From contig NZ_JAPMLN010000002.1 in assembly GCF_026410405.1 (NCBI RefSeq), positions 126,056-190,055 of the forward strand: a stretch of DNA of 64,000 bases, read 5' to 3'. This stretch comes from Marinicella gelatinilytica. GTDB lineage: Bacteria; Pseudomonadota; Gammaproteobacteria; Xanthomonadales; Marinicellaceae. The position numbers were made by a program, and so were the translations under genes. The notes under the pieces are model-generated. The model was not told where the DNA came from and ran no database searches. It saw nothing but the letters and a program-made list of their open reading frames with translations. Of this stretch, positions 7,698 to 16,284 are shown piece after piece; position 1 is the stretch's first letter, and every line of letters begins with the position of its first letter.

Positions 7698-9938
7698 TTA
7701 GAAACGATAATTTAGTGCAACATACCAGGTGCGCGGCGCGCCGTAATAGGCTGTTTGGATATTACCGACACTGGCAAATTCCTGGGCATCGACTTTATAA
7801 ACTTCGTCTGTCAAGTTTTTACCACCGGCACGAATCGACCAAGCTGGATCGGCAAAGTCATAAGCCACATAAGCATTGGTCAACCAATATTGGTCTTGTG
7901 ACAAGACTTCGCGGTTATCCACTGATAAATACATGTCATCGGTAAAGCTGGCATTGGCACCCATACGTAAGGTGGCACCACCATCTAAATAGACATTGTG
8001 GTTAATGCCCAATCTGAAAGTCCATTCCGGAGAAAAAGGCGGTGTGTCTTCAGAACGGTCCTGATCAGGATACCTGAAATCAAAAAATTCTTTGTACTGG
8101 GCATCCAGGTAACCGATAGAACTGTAAATACTGGTGCTGGCACTGAGTAACCAAGTCATTTCTAACTCGGCGCCTTTGATGTCCAATTCAGCGGCATTAA
8201 TCACCGGGAAGCTGGAGATATCTTCAGCGACACGGGCTTGGAAATCTTCGTAATCACTGCTGAAGACTGCCCAGTTGGCACGCATGCGATTATCAAAGAA
8301 CATCGATTTACCACCAATTTCATAGGTCCATACAGTTTCAGGATCAAATGAACTCACATCCGTAGCGGCATTGGCACGGCCGTTAAAACCACCGGATTTA
8401 AAGCCTTTAGAAACACTGGCATAAACCATATGATCTTTACTGATACTATAATCCAATGACACCATTGGCGTAATGTCATCCCAGCTGTCAGAAGCTTGGA
8501 AAGCAAAAGTACCATCTAAGAACGGGCCTGCCACAGATGTTGTGGTGGTGGTACGGTCATAAGATTTTTTATCTTTACTGTAACGAAGACCGGCACTTAA
8601 GCCCCAACGATCGGTTAAAGTCCAGTTAGCTTGTGTAAACAGCGCATAAGACGTGGTCTCTAAATCATCATCAATGGTACGCAAAAAATCTAAAGGTACA
8701 CCAGCAAAGCGCAGAAAATCGTCCGCGTAAGCTTCTTGATGCGAGGGTACATCTTCTTTCATGTAATACAAACCCATGACCGCATTAAAACCGGAATTGT
8801 TATCATAGAGAAATTGAAATTCCTGACTTGTTTGATTTTGATCCACACCCACAAAAACGTCGCCTAATTGCAGTACGGTTGCATCAATATCAATAAATGA
8901 GTCAGACTGCAGATCACGATAAGCAGTGATTGACTTAAACGTCCATGCCTCATTCATCATATAGTCAACCGAAAAACTCACGCCATAATGACGTAATTCT
9001 TGGTTTTCGTCATTATTAAATGATGAACGTCCATGAAAGTTATATTCACCCGGATCCGGTAAATAGGTCAAAATCGGATTGGTCGGATCGGCAAAATCAA
9101 TGGCAATCAAAGGTGCCTCTGCTTTACCCAAGGTCAACGCATTTTCCTGATCGGTGTAATCAAATGACAAGGTCCAATTTAACTGTGAAGTTGGATTAGA
9201 ATCAATAATCAAACGTGCTGCGGTATTGTCGCGATCGTTATAATGTTGATTCGTCACCGGATCGGTCACATAACCATTGTCCAAACTATGAACCATCGAC
9301 AAGCTCATGTTGGTATTTTCACTGATGCCGCCGGTTAAATAGGCTTTTCCGGAGGTTTTACTGTAATCTCCGAATAAAAACTCAAACTCTCCGCTAAACT
9401 CGTCCGAAGGTTTACGGGTGACCACATTAACCGCACCACCAATGGTGTTTTTACCGTATAAAGTACCCTGCGGTCCACGCAAGACTTCAATACGATCGAC
9501 GTCATATAAACTCATCAAAGCACCTTGAATACGTGACATGTAAACACCGTCCACGTAAATCCCAACACCCGGGTCAAAGGTTTGCAGCGCATCCGGCTGA
9601 CCAATACCACGGATATAAATATTGGCACTGGAAGCCGAACCACGGCCTAAAACCAAATTCATATTCGGAACCGCACCGGCCAAACCATCTAAATTCTCAG
9701 CTTGCGCATCTTGCAAGTCTTCGCGACTAAAATTAGTGACCGCAACCGGCACATCTTGAGCCGACTCTTCGGTTCTTCGTGCTGTTACTTTGACATCATC
9801 TAAGGCCAAAGTATCTGTGTTTTCTTGATCATTTGTTTCGTTTTCAGCCTGGGCCAATGCCACATTGCTGATACCTAAACCCAAAACCGATGCCATTAAA
9901 ATTTGGCTCACGGCTTTGCTTAATTTTGACTGTTTCAT
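7698..9938 (-). CDS. TonB-dependent outer-membrane receptor
   Basis: A 746-residue receptor. It has a signal peptide ending near NVALAQA, a TonB-box-like LDDVKVTARR, and a plug domain (about residues 55-165) with DVPVAVTNFSREDL, IYIRGIG and VDRIEVLRGPQGTLYGKN. A 22-strand barrel follows, ending in YVALNYRF with the terminal Phe required for BAM assembly. Sequence class is the large group of TonB receptors in marine gammaproteobacteria, whose substrates range widely. The neighbouring oligomer hydrolase and bdhA suggest import of hydroxybutyrate oligomers or a related ester; that is inference. ATG at 9938 is chosen because the signal peptide starts there. A TetR gene is divergent across 150 bp. 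Confidence 0.9.
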   Translation of the reverse strand: MKQSKLSKAVSQILMASVLGLGISNVALAQAENETNDQENTDTLALDDVKVTARRTEESAQDVPVAVTNFSREDLQDAQAENLDGLAGAVPNMNLVLGRGSASSANIYIRGIGQPDALQTFDPGVGIYVDGVYMSRIQGALMSLYDVDRIEVLRGPQGTLYGKNTIGGAVNVVTRKPSDEFSGEFEFLFGDYSKTSGKAYLTGGISENTNMSLSMVHSLDNGYVTDPVTNQHYNDRDNTAARLIIDSNPTSQLNWTLSFDYTDQENALTLGKAEAPLIAIDFADPTNPILTYLPDPGEYNFHGRSSFNNDENQELRHYGVSFSVDYMMNEAWTFKSITAYRDLQSDSFIDIDATVLQLGDVFVGVDQNQTSQEFQFLYDNNSGFNAVMGLYYMKEDVPSHQEAYADDFLRFAGVPLDFLRTIDDDLETTSYALFTQANWTLTDRWGLSAGLRYSKDKKSYDRTTTTTSVAGPFLDGTFAFQASDSWDDITPMVSLDYSISKDHMVYASVSKGFKSGGFNGRANAATDVSSFDPETVWTYEIGGKSMFFDNRMRANWAVFSSDYEDFQARVAEDISSFPVINAAELDIKGAELEMTWLLSASTSIYSSIGYLDAQYKEFFDFRYPDQDRSEDTPPFSPEWTFRLGINHNVYLDGGATLRMGANASFTDDMYLSVDNREVLSQDQYWLTNAYVAYDFADPAWSIRAGGKNLTDEVYKVDAQEFASVGNIQTAYYGAPRTWYVALNYRF

Positions 9939-10089
9939 AATGGTGTCCCCATAAAAAAGAATGTCCATTCGCTATGTTACAACAAATATTTAACTTATTT
10001 CAACAAGTGTTTAATCATTCAGTCACTAATCAGCGCCTTAGCCGTGCTAAAATGCATTTTCATCCGATTTAAGCCAAAATTTTTTCACT

Positions 10090-10743
10090 ATGGAAAAACC
10101 ACAATCAACCAAAGAGCGTATTCTTGATGCCGCTGAGAAACTGTTCGCCACCCGCGGATTTTACGGTGTCTCAATCCGCCAAATCACCACTGAAGCCGGC
10201 GTTGATCCGGCCTTAGCCAGCTATCATTTTGGCAAGAAAAAAGATATTTTTAACGCTGTGATGCTACGCCGTGCTGAAGTATTAAATCGTGAGCGGATTG
10301 CCATGTTGGACGACTGTATCAGACGCGCTAAACCCAACCCGGCACCCTTACATGAAATCATTGATGCCTTTACCCATGCGCTATTGAACCGTGCCACCCA
10401 GGGTGGCCAGGGCTGGAAACATTATTTCGCCATCATTGCACAGATTAATAACCACCCGGAATTAGGCGGTATAATCATGACCCAGTATTTCGATCCGTTA
10501 GCAAAAAAATTTATTGCCGCCATTCAAGAAACCATGCCGGACAGCAAGCCTGAAGATTTATACTGGTGTTACCATTTTTTATCCGGCGCTCTCACGTTAA
10601 CTTTTTCCGGCACGGAGCGTATCAATAACTTGTCCGAAGGCTTATGCCCACCGTCTGATTTATATGCCGTGCATGACCGTTTGGTACCTTTTATCACAGC
10701 CGGCTTTAAAGTTTTTGCGCAACCCCATAAAATAAACCCATGA
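10090..10743 (+). CDS. TetR/AcrR family regulator
   Basis: A 217-residue one-component repressor. The N-terminal TetR HTH spans about residues 8-55 (TKERILDAAEKLFATRGFYGVSIRQIT, recognition helix in DPALASYHFGKK). The C-terminal ligand domain (60-205) is all-helical with LYWCYHFLSGALTLTFSG, like the PsrA/CecR-type C-terminal group. Its stop overlaps the deoC start (ATGA at 10740-10743), so it is part of the deo operon and probably controls it. It also faces the TonB receptor across 150 bp and could regulate that promoter. The ligand is unknown; a deoxyribose-derived metabolite or an acyl compound is possible. Confidence 0.88.
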   Translation: MEKPQSTKERILDAAEKLFATRGFYGVSIRQITTEAGVDPALASYHFGKKKDIFNAVMLRRAEVLNRERIAMLDDCIRRAKPNPAPLHEIIDAFTHALLNRATQGGQGWKHYFAIIAQINNHPELGGIIMTQYFDPLAKKFIAAIQETMPDSKPEDLYWCYHFLSGALTLTFSGTERINNLSEGLCPPSDLYAVHDRLVPFITAGFKVFAQPHKINP

Positions 10744-11702
10744 CGAATAGTAAACAAACAAGAAATCCGGGAACGGCTTTGAATCTTGACTGGGTCAACA
10801 ACATCCAGGCCAACACCAGTGCCACCGAACGCCGAGCTGCCACCTTAGGCACCCGCCGCTCAGTAAAAAAAGACCACCAAGCCGCCTGGTTAATCAAAGC
10901 CATTGGCTTAATCGACTTAACCACTTTGGCCGGTGATGACACTGAACAACGGGTTCGTCGTCTCTGCGCCAAGGCCAAAAACCCGCTGCGCCAGGATTTA
11001 AAGGACGCTTTGGGCATCGGTGATATGAAACTGACCACGGCCGCCATTTGCGTTTATCACGATATGTTGGCAACCGCCCATAAAGCCCTCGAAGGTACCG
11101 ACATTCATTTGGCTGCGGTATCCACAGGTTTTCCCGCCGGTTTGACGCCACATGAATTAAAAGTCGCTGAAATAAAAGCCTCGGTGGCTGCCGGTGCCGA
11201 TGAAATTGATGTGGTGATTACTCGCAAACATGTGTTTCAACAAAACTGGCAAGCCCTCTATGATGAAATCAAAGAATACCGCGAGGCCTGTGGAGACGCC
11301 CATTTAAAAACCATTCTGGCCACCGGTGAATTAGCAACCCTAAGAAATGTCGCCAAAGCTTCGATGGTGTGCATGATGGCCGGTGCCGATTTTATAAAAA
11401 CGTCCACCGGTAAAGAAAGTGTCAACGCCACCTTGCCGGTGTCACTCACCATGATTCGCCAAATTCGTGACTATCTGGATTTAACCGGCCACAAAGTCGG
11501 ATACAAACCGGCCGGCGGCATCAGTAAAGCCAAAGACGCCCTGGTCTATTTATCGATGATGAAAGAAGAACTCGGCAATGACTGGCTGGAACCTGAACTG
11601 TTCCGTTTCGGTGCCTCCAGTTTATTGGCTGACATTGAGCGCCAGTTAGAACATCACGTCACCGGCCACTATTCAGCCGCCCATCGCCACGCCATGGGAT
11701 AG
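10740..11702 (+). CDS. deoC: Deoxyribose-phosphate aldolase
   Basis: A 320-residue class I aldolase that splits 2-deoxyribose-5-phosphate into acetaldehyde and glyceraldehyde-3-phosphate. The Schiff-base lysine is K220 in DFIKTSTGK. The proton relay uses D157 (AGADEIDVVI) and K256 (VGYKPAGG). It is longer than E. coli DeoC (259) because of an N-terminal extension of roughly 45 residues, as in the eukaryote-like DERA subgroup. It overlaps the TetR stop by 4 bp and is followed 11 bp later by an aldehyde dehydrogenase that would oxidise the acetaldehyde it forms. Confidence 0.95.
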   Translation: MTNSKQTRNPGTALNLDWVNNIQANTSATERRAATLGTRRSVKKDHQAAWLIKAIGLIDLTTLAGDDTEQRVRRLCAKAKNPLRQDLKDALGIGDMKLTTAAICVYHDMLATAHKALEGTDIHLAAVSTGFPAGLTPHELKVAEIKASVAAGADEIDVVITRKHVFQQNWQALYDEIKEYREACGDAHLKTILATGELATLRNVAKASMVCMMAGADFIKTSTGKESVNATLPVSLTMIRQIRDYLDLTGHKVGYKPAGGISKAKDALVYLSMMKEELGNDWLEPELFRFGASSLLADIERQLEHHVTGHYSAAHRHAMG

Positions 11703-11713
11703 GAACTAAAATA

Positions 11714-14092
11714 ATGACTAATATGAACATTCAAGAGATACTAAAAACCATGGATTACGGCACCGCTCCCGAAAGTCAAACCACCGCTCAGGAATGGTTA
11801 CAACAATCATCCTTTGGTCATTTTATTAACAACAAATGGCTCAAAGGCTCTAATCATTTTGACAGTATCAGCCCGTCAACCGGTGAAAAACTGGCTAAAA
11901 TCAGCCAGGCCGATGAAACCGTGGTCAATAAAGCCGTGAAGGCCGCCACACAAGCTGCCCCCAAATGGCAAGCCCTCAGCGGTCATGAGCGGGCTAAATA
12001 CATCTATGCCCTGGCCCGTCTGATTCAGAAAAATGCACGGGTACTGTCGGTTTTGGAATCTTTGGATAATGGTAAGCCAATTCGCGAAAGCCGGGATTTG
12101 GATATCCCCTTAGCGGCGCGTCACTTGTACCACCATGCCGGTTGGGCACAATTACTGGACAGCGAATTGCCCGATCATGAACCTTTAGGCGTGGTCGGCC
12201 AGGTCATTCCCTGGAACTTCCCGATGCTGATGCTGGCCTGGAAAATTGCCCCGGCGATTGCCACCGGCAACACCGTGGTGCTCAAACCGGCCGAAGAAAC
12301 CTCATTAACAGCACTGTGTTTTGCCGAACTCTGCCAACAAGCGAATCTACCGGCGGGCGTGGTTAATATCGTTACCGGTGATGGTCGCGTTGGTGAAGCC
12401 ATTGTTAACCATCCGGATATTCAAAAAATCGCCTTTACCGGTTCCACTGCGGTGGGCCGTAAAATCCGCCATGCCACCGCCGGTAGCGGTAAAAAACTGA
12501 GCCTGGAACTGGGTGGTAAATCGGCCTTTATCGTCTGCGAAGATGCCGACCTGGATGCCGCTGTTGAAGGCGTGGTCGATGCCATTTGGTTTAACCAGGG
12601 CGAAGTCTGCTGTGCCGGCTCGCGGCTACTGATTCAAGAATCGGTGGCGGCCCGTTTTGAACAAAAATTGCAGCAACGCATGGCAAAACTCCGTATCGGT
12701 GATCCACTGGATAAATCCACCGATGTCGGCGCCATCATTAATCAATCCCAACATCAAAAAATCACCGAGATGGTAAACATGGGTGTTGCACAAGGCGCCC
12801 GAATTTTACAAGCGCCTTGTGAATTACCCAAAGCCGGCTACTTTTACCCGCCGACTTTATTGGCTGATGTGGCACCCGGCGACTTGGTGGTACAGGAAGA
12901 GATATTTGGCCCGGTACTGGTCGGCATGACCTTCCGCACCCCGGACGAAGCGGTGGCTTTAGCCAATAACAGCCGCTATGGCCTGGCCGCCACCATTTGG
13001 AGTGAGAACATTAATCTGGCCTTGCATCTGGCACCACAAATGCAAGCCGGTGTGGTCTGGATTAACTGCGCCAATCAATTCGATGCCGCCGCCGGTTTTG
13101 GCGGCGTGAAAGAATCCGGCTTTGGCCGTGAAGGTGGTTTTGAAGGTTTATTTGAATACCTCAAGCCCACAGACAATTTCCCCGGCAAAGCATCGGCAAA
13201 AAGCACAACCAAAGCCTCCGGCCAAAGCGAAGCCTCCAATGGAATAGACAGAGGTGGCATGGACCGCACCGCGAAAATGTACATCGGCGGTAAACAAGTG
13301 CGTCCGGATGGTGGTTATTCCTACCCAGTACTGGATGCCAAAGGCAATGCCATTACCCAAGTCGGTTTAGGCAATCGCAAAGACGTACGTAATGCCGTGG
13401 AAGCCGCCGCCAACGCCAAACAATGGCGCACTATGAGCGGTTACCAACGACAACAGGTGATGTACTTTATCGCCGAAAACCTATCGCTGCGTTATGACGA
13501 ATTTGTGGCACGTTTAAAAGCCACCGGTCTTAGCAGTGTCGCGGCTAAAAAAGAAGTGGATTTAAGTATCGAACGGATTAACTATTACGCCGCCTGGTGC
13601 GATAAATTTGATGGCCGGGTGCATAACGTACCGATGCGCGCAGTGGCCATGGCCATGCACGAACCAATTGGCGTTATCGGCATAGTTTGCCCGGCAGAAA
13701 ACCCGCTGCTCAGTTTTGTGTCATTACTGGCACCGGCCTTAGCCATGGGTAATTGCGTGGTGATGCTGGCCGATGAAAGCCAGCCGCTACCGGCGCTGGA
13801 TTTATACCAGGTCTTTAACACCTCGGATGTGCCGGCCGGCACCATTAATATTTTAACCGGCCAGTCAGCCGATATGCTGAAACCTTTAGCGGGTCATCTG
13901 AATGTCGATGCCCTCTGGTATTTCGGAGACCCAGCAGGCGTTACATTGGTGGAACAGGAATCTTCTTTGAACCTGAAACGCACCTGGACCCATGCAGAGC
14001 CCAAAGACTGGACTTCTGATAAAGCCCAAAACAAAACATTTTTACGCCACAGTGTTGAAGTCAAAAATATCTGGACACCTTACGGCGAATAA
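11714..14092 (+). CDS. Aldehyde dehydrogenase with a second, incomplete ALDH domain
   Basis: A 792-residue protein. Residues about 30-490 form a complete NAD(P)-dependent aldehyde dehydrogenase: PWNFPMLM for cofactor, the general base E265 in LELGGKS, and the nucleophile C299 in GEVCCAGSR, 34 residues apart as in the family. After a Ser/Lys/Ala-rich linker (about 490-520) a second ALDH-like region (525-790) contains only a cofactor-domain half (IGGKQV, HEPIGVIGIVCP, NCVVMLADES) with no catalytic Cys or Glu. It probably serves structure or oligomerisation. Position between deoC and the phosphorylase gene suggests oxidation of acetaldehyde from deoxyribose. No CoA-acylating features were seen, so acetate is the likely product. 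Confidence 0.88.
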   Translation: MTNMNIQEILKTMDYGTAPESQTTAQEWLQQSSFGHFINNKWLKGSNHFDSISPSTGEKLAKISQADETVVNKAVKAATQAAPKWQALSGHERAKYIYALARLIQKNARVLSVLESLDNGKPIRESRDLDIPLAARHLYHHAGWAQLLDSELPDHEPLGVVGQVIPWNFPMLMLAWKIAPAIATGNTVVLKPAEETSLTALCFAELCQQANLPAGVVNIVTGDGRVGEAIVNHPDIQKIAFTGSTAVGRKIRHATAGSGKKLSLELGGKSAFIVCEDADLDAAVEGVVDAIWFNQGEVCCAGSRLLIQESVAARFEQKLQQRMAKLRIGDPLDKSTDVGAIINQSQHQKITEMVNMGVAQGARILQAPCELPKAGYFYPPTLLADVAPGDLVVQEEIFGPVLVGMTFRTPDEAVALANNSRYGLAATIWSENINLALHLAPQMQAGVVWINCANQFDAAAGFGGVKESGFGREGGFEGLFEYLKPTDNFPGKASAKSTTKASGQSEASNGIDRGGMDRTAKMYIGGKQVRPDGGYSYPVLDAKGNAITQVGLGNRKDVRNAVEAAANAKQWRTMSGYQRQQVMYFIAENLSLRYDEFVARLKATGLSSVAAKKEVDLSIERINYYAAWCDKFDGRVHNVPMRAVAMAMHEPIGVIGIVCPAENPLLSFVSLLAPALAMGNCVVMLADESQPLPALDLYQVFNTSDVPAGTINILTGQSADMLKPLAGHLNVDALWYFGDPAGVTLVEQESSLNLKRTWTHAEPKDWTSDKAQNKTFLRHSVEVKNIWTPYGE

Positions 14093-14103
14093 CGGACTCA
14101 ATC

Positions 14104-14934
14104 ATGACAAAAAAAACAGATCTTTTAACTGAAGAACACCGTGCTGCGGCGCGCATCATTGATGATGCCTGCGGCGACTTACGCCCCAAAGTGGCACTTA
14201 TCTTAGGCTCCGGCTTAGGCAAAGTCAGCGAAGCAGTTGAAGTCATGGCTCGCTTAGATTATAGCGACTTACCCGGTTTCCCGGAATTGGGTGTTGGCGG
14301 TCATAATGGTACATTATCGATTGTCACCCTTGATGGTCACCCGTTGATTGTTCTCAATGGTCGCTGCCATTATTACGAACAAGGTGACGCCGCCGCCATG
14401 GCCCCCATTATCGGCGCCTTAAAAGCCGCTGCCGTCGAAACCTTAATCATCACCAATGCCGCCGGTTCCTTATTAAACCAAGTCCCCGGTTCCATCATGC
14501 TGATTAAAGATTACCTTAACTTCACCGGACGTTCACCATTATTTGGCAGCCCCAGTGATAAGCGCTTTGTTAATATGGCCAATGCCTACGATGCCCAATT
14601 CCGCTATTACTTTAAACAAATCGCCAAACAGCACGACATTCCACTGGCGCAAGGTGTTTACGCCTGGATGGCCGGACCACAATTTGAAACACCGGCTGAA
14701 ATTAAAGCCATCCGCCAACTCGGTGCCGATGCCGTCGGCATGTCCACCGTCCCGGAAACCATCCTAGCGCGCTATCACGGCATGAAAGTCGCCGGCCTAT
14801 CCGTCATCACCAACTACGGCGCCGGCATGGACGACGGTGGCATCAGCCACGACCAAACCCTCAGCTACGCCCCCAAAGCCGCCAACCACATGAAACAACT
14901 GATCGCCGGCTTTTTGGATCATTACTATACGTAA
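14104..14934 (+). CDS. Purine-nucleoside phosphorylase, trimeric type
   Basis: A 276-residue PNP of the low-molecular-mass trimeric class (PunA/XapA type). It shows the phosphate-binding LILGSGLG loop, the GRCHYYEQGD motif, ITNAAGSL, the purine-site GPQFETPAEI and ITNYGAGM. It phosphorolyses (deoxy)inosine and (deoxy)guanosine to base plus (deoxy)ribose-1-phosphate, supplying the deo pathway. The gene is 11 bp downstream of the ALDH gene and ends the visible operon. The next deo gene, deoA, lies 1.35 kb further, beyond a toxin-antitoxin module and repeats. Confidence 0.93.
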   Translation: MTKKTDLLTEEHRAAARIIDDACGDLRPKVALILGSGLGKVSEAVEVMARLDYSDLPGFPELGVGGHNGTLSIVTLDGHPLIVLNGRCHYYEQGDAAAMAPIIGALKAAAVETLIITNAAGSLLNQVPGSIMLIKDYLNFTGRSPLFGSPSDKRFVNMANAYDAQFRYYFKQIAKQHDIPLAQGVYAWMAGPQFETPAEIKAIRQLGADAVGMSTVPETILARYHGMKVAGLSVITNYGAGMDDGGISHDQTLSYAPKAANHMKQLIAGFLDHYYT

Positions 14935-14954
14935 AGCAATTTTTTAATCGCGAC

Positions 14955-14978
14955 GTCTTCGGGCACCGACCCGGAGAC
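14955..14978. repeat. Family A palindromic repeat
   Basis: GTCTTCGGG (14955-14963) and CCCGGAGAC (14970-14978) form a 9-bp stem with one mismatch around CACCGA. It is a diverged copy of the repeats at 4542, 4600, 23681, 23831 and 48824. Confidence 0.55.
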
Positions 14979-14996
14979 CCATTTTTAATATCTGTA

Positions 14997-15046
14997 GGTA
15001 ACTAAATTTTAGTTACCTTCACATAAAGACAAGGCATGCCTTGTCT
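14997..15046. repeat. Two adjacent palindromes 3' of the deo operon
   Basis: At 14997-15017, GGTAACTAAA and TTTAGTTACC pair around one base. At 15027-15046, AGACAAGGCATGCCTTGTCT is a perfect 20-bp palindrome. They lie between the phosphorylase gene and a convergent acetyltransferase toxin gene. They may act as bidirectional terminators, but no strong T-run follows either. Confidence 0.5.
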
Positions 15047-15067
15047 CTGCAGCAATGTATATTGGCA

Positions 15068-15583
15068 CTACAATTCTGCCAAGGATTTCATCGACACGAA
15101 CAACCGTTTTGGCTTTTCAGACATCACCTTAAAAAAATCAAATTGCTGATAAAACCTCAAGGCATCGTCATTTAAAACATCCAATACTAAGCCCAGGGAA
15201 GGCAACCCCTCTTCGTTTATACGGTAAGCATGCCGCAACGCATAAACCAGTGCTTTAGAACCAATTGATTGGCCCTGAAAAGATTTTGATACCGCCAATC
15301 TCGCTAATAAAATAACTGGCATCGAATAATTGGGTAAAGACGTTTCAATCGGCACCTTTTGTTTCTCAACCGCACTATTCGCCAAAGTATAGTAGGCTGC
15401 AATTTGGGCTTTACCATTGGTCCCCACATCAGAAGTTAAGACAAAAGTGGCATTCAAGCCTTTTTTTTGATGGTTACCGGCAAATCTTGATAGATATTCG
15501 TTCATCGACTGAATGCCACAATCGAACGACTTCAGGTCGTGTTTGCTCTTATCTAAAGGTACAAAATGAGTCTCTAAATCCAT
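15068..15583 (-). CDS. GNAT toxin, TacT-like
   Basis: A 171-residue GNAT acetyltransferase of the toxin subclass paired with RHH antitoxins. TacT/AtaT-type enzymes acetylate the amino group of charged aminoacyl-tRNAs and stop translation. Typical features are the opening FVPLDKSKHDLKSFDCG with MNEYLSRFA, the acetyl-CoA strand PVILLARLAVSKSFQGQSIG, and the C-terminal FYQQFDFF and KRLFVSMKSL. Its ATG overlaps the antitoxin stop by one base (TAATG). The whole module sits between phosphorylase and deoA, on the opposite strand to both. Confidence 0.88.
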   Translation of the reverse strand: MDLETHFVPLDKSKHDLKSFDCGIQSMNEYLSRFAGNHQKKGLNATFVLTSDVGTNGKAQIAAYYTLANSAVEKQKVPIETSLPNYSMPVILLARLAVSKSFQGQSIGSKALVYALRHAYRINEEGLPSLGLVLDVLNDDALRFYQQFDFFKVMSEKPKRLFVSMKSLAEL

Positions 15584-15852
15584 TAAAAACCTTCGTTATC
15601 CAACGCTTTGGCGACATCGCGCAACTTTTTACCCGGCTTAACCGTTACCCGGGTCATCGCCATAAACCGTTCAAATTCTTTATTCGACAAGCTAATATTG
15701 GCATGTTGTTTAATTTTAATGGGTGCATCAGACAAAATAAGCTCAGTCAGATAGTCACTGACCGACTGACCCGAAATGGCCGTCACACGCTCCACCAGCT
15801 TTTTTACATCAGGAAGTACCCGGGCTTCTAAACGTTCTGATTTTAAAGACAT
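15583..15852 (-). CDS. RHH antitoxin, TacA-like (DUF1778)
   Basis: An 89-residue DUF1778 protein: the RHH segment is residues 3-45 (SERLEARVLPDVKKLVERV, then SVSDYLTELIL) and a C-terminal tail that would wrap the toxin (SLSNKEFERFMAM). It binds the GNAT partner and represses the operon. MSLKSE at 15852 is chosen as the start because the RHH strand begins there; an upstream Met adds 20 unlikely residues. An inverted repeat 29-45 bp upstream is the probable operator. A basic tail (KPGKKLRDVAKAL) is unusual but compatible with the family. Confidence 0.85.
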   Translation of the reverse strand: MSLKSERLEARVLPDVKKLVERVTAISGQSVSDYLTELILSDAPIKIKQHANISLSNKEFERFMAMTRVTVKPGKKLRDVAKALDNEGF

Positions 15853-15880
15853 ATTAATAATTGGGTTAAAATTTTTATTA

Positions 15881-15897
15881 TACGTCATTTTGACGTA
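15881..15897. promoter_or_regulatory. Probable antitoxin operator
   Basis: TACGTCATTTTGACGTA is a perfect inverted repeat (7-bp arms, TTT spacer) 29 bp upstream of the antitoxin start, placed where TacA-type repressors bind their own promoter. Confidence 0.55.
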
Positions 15898-16284
15898 CAC
15901 ATTAAATGACAAATTATTATATTCTTTAAAAAAATACCTGCATTGACTTCAGATTTAACTGCTACATCTTGTGATAACAGCCATCATTGTCATTCCGAGG
16001 GAGCACCAGCGAGTCGAGGAATCTCCTAAATTAACCGTGATTTCAAAATCCAGTTTCAATAATCACCAATCTTTTTAGTTAAATAAATATTATTTTGAAC
16101 ACTGGCCTATTGAAAAAGAACCAGATTGAATGAGATCCCTCGGCTACGCTCGCCGCCATGGATGGCGGTGTGTCACGTTAAAATGGATAGATAGTGACCG
16201 GGACGACAACGGGTGTCGGCCCCGCTCGCACAATCTCCCCCAATCCGCTAAAATACCTATTTAAACGAAGACCAGAAAACCAGA
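15898..16284. repeat. Gap with degenerate dispersed repeats upstream of deoA
   Basis: At 15989-16026 lies a family B repeat in inverted orientation (GTCATTCCGAGGGAGCACC, then AGCGAGTCGAGGAATCTCC). At 16136-16175 a further related stretch contains CCCTCGGCTACGCTCGCCG and GCCATGGATGGC. No gene is seen. A deoA promoter should lie here but no convincing -35/-10 pair stands out. Confidence 0.5.
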
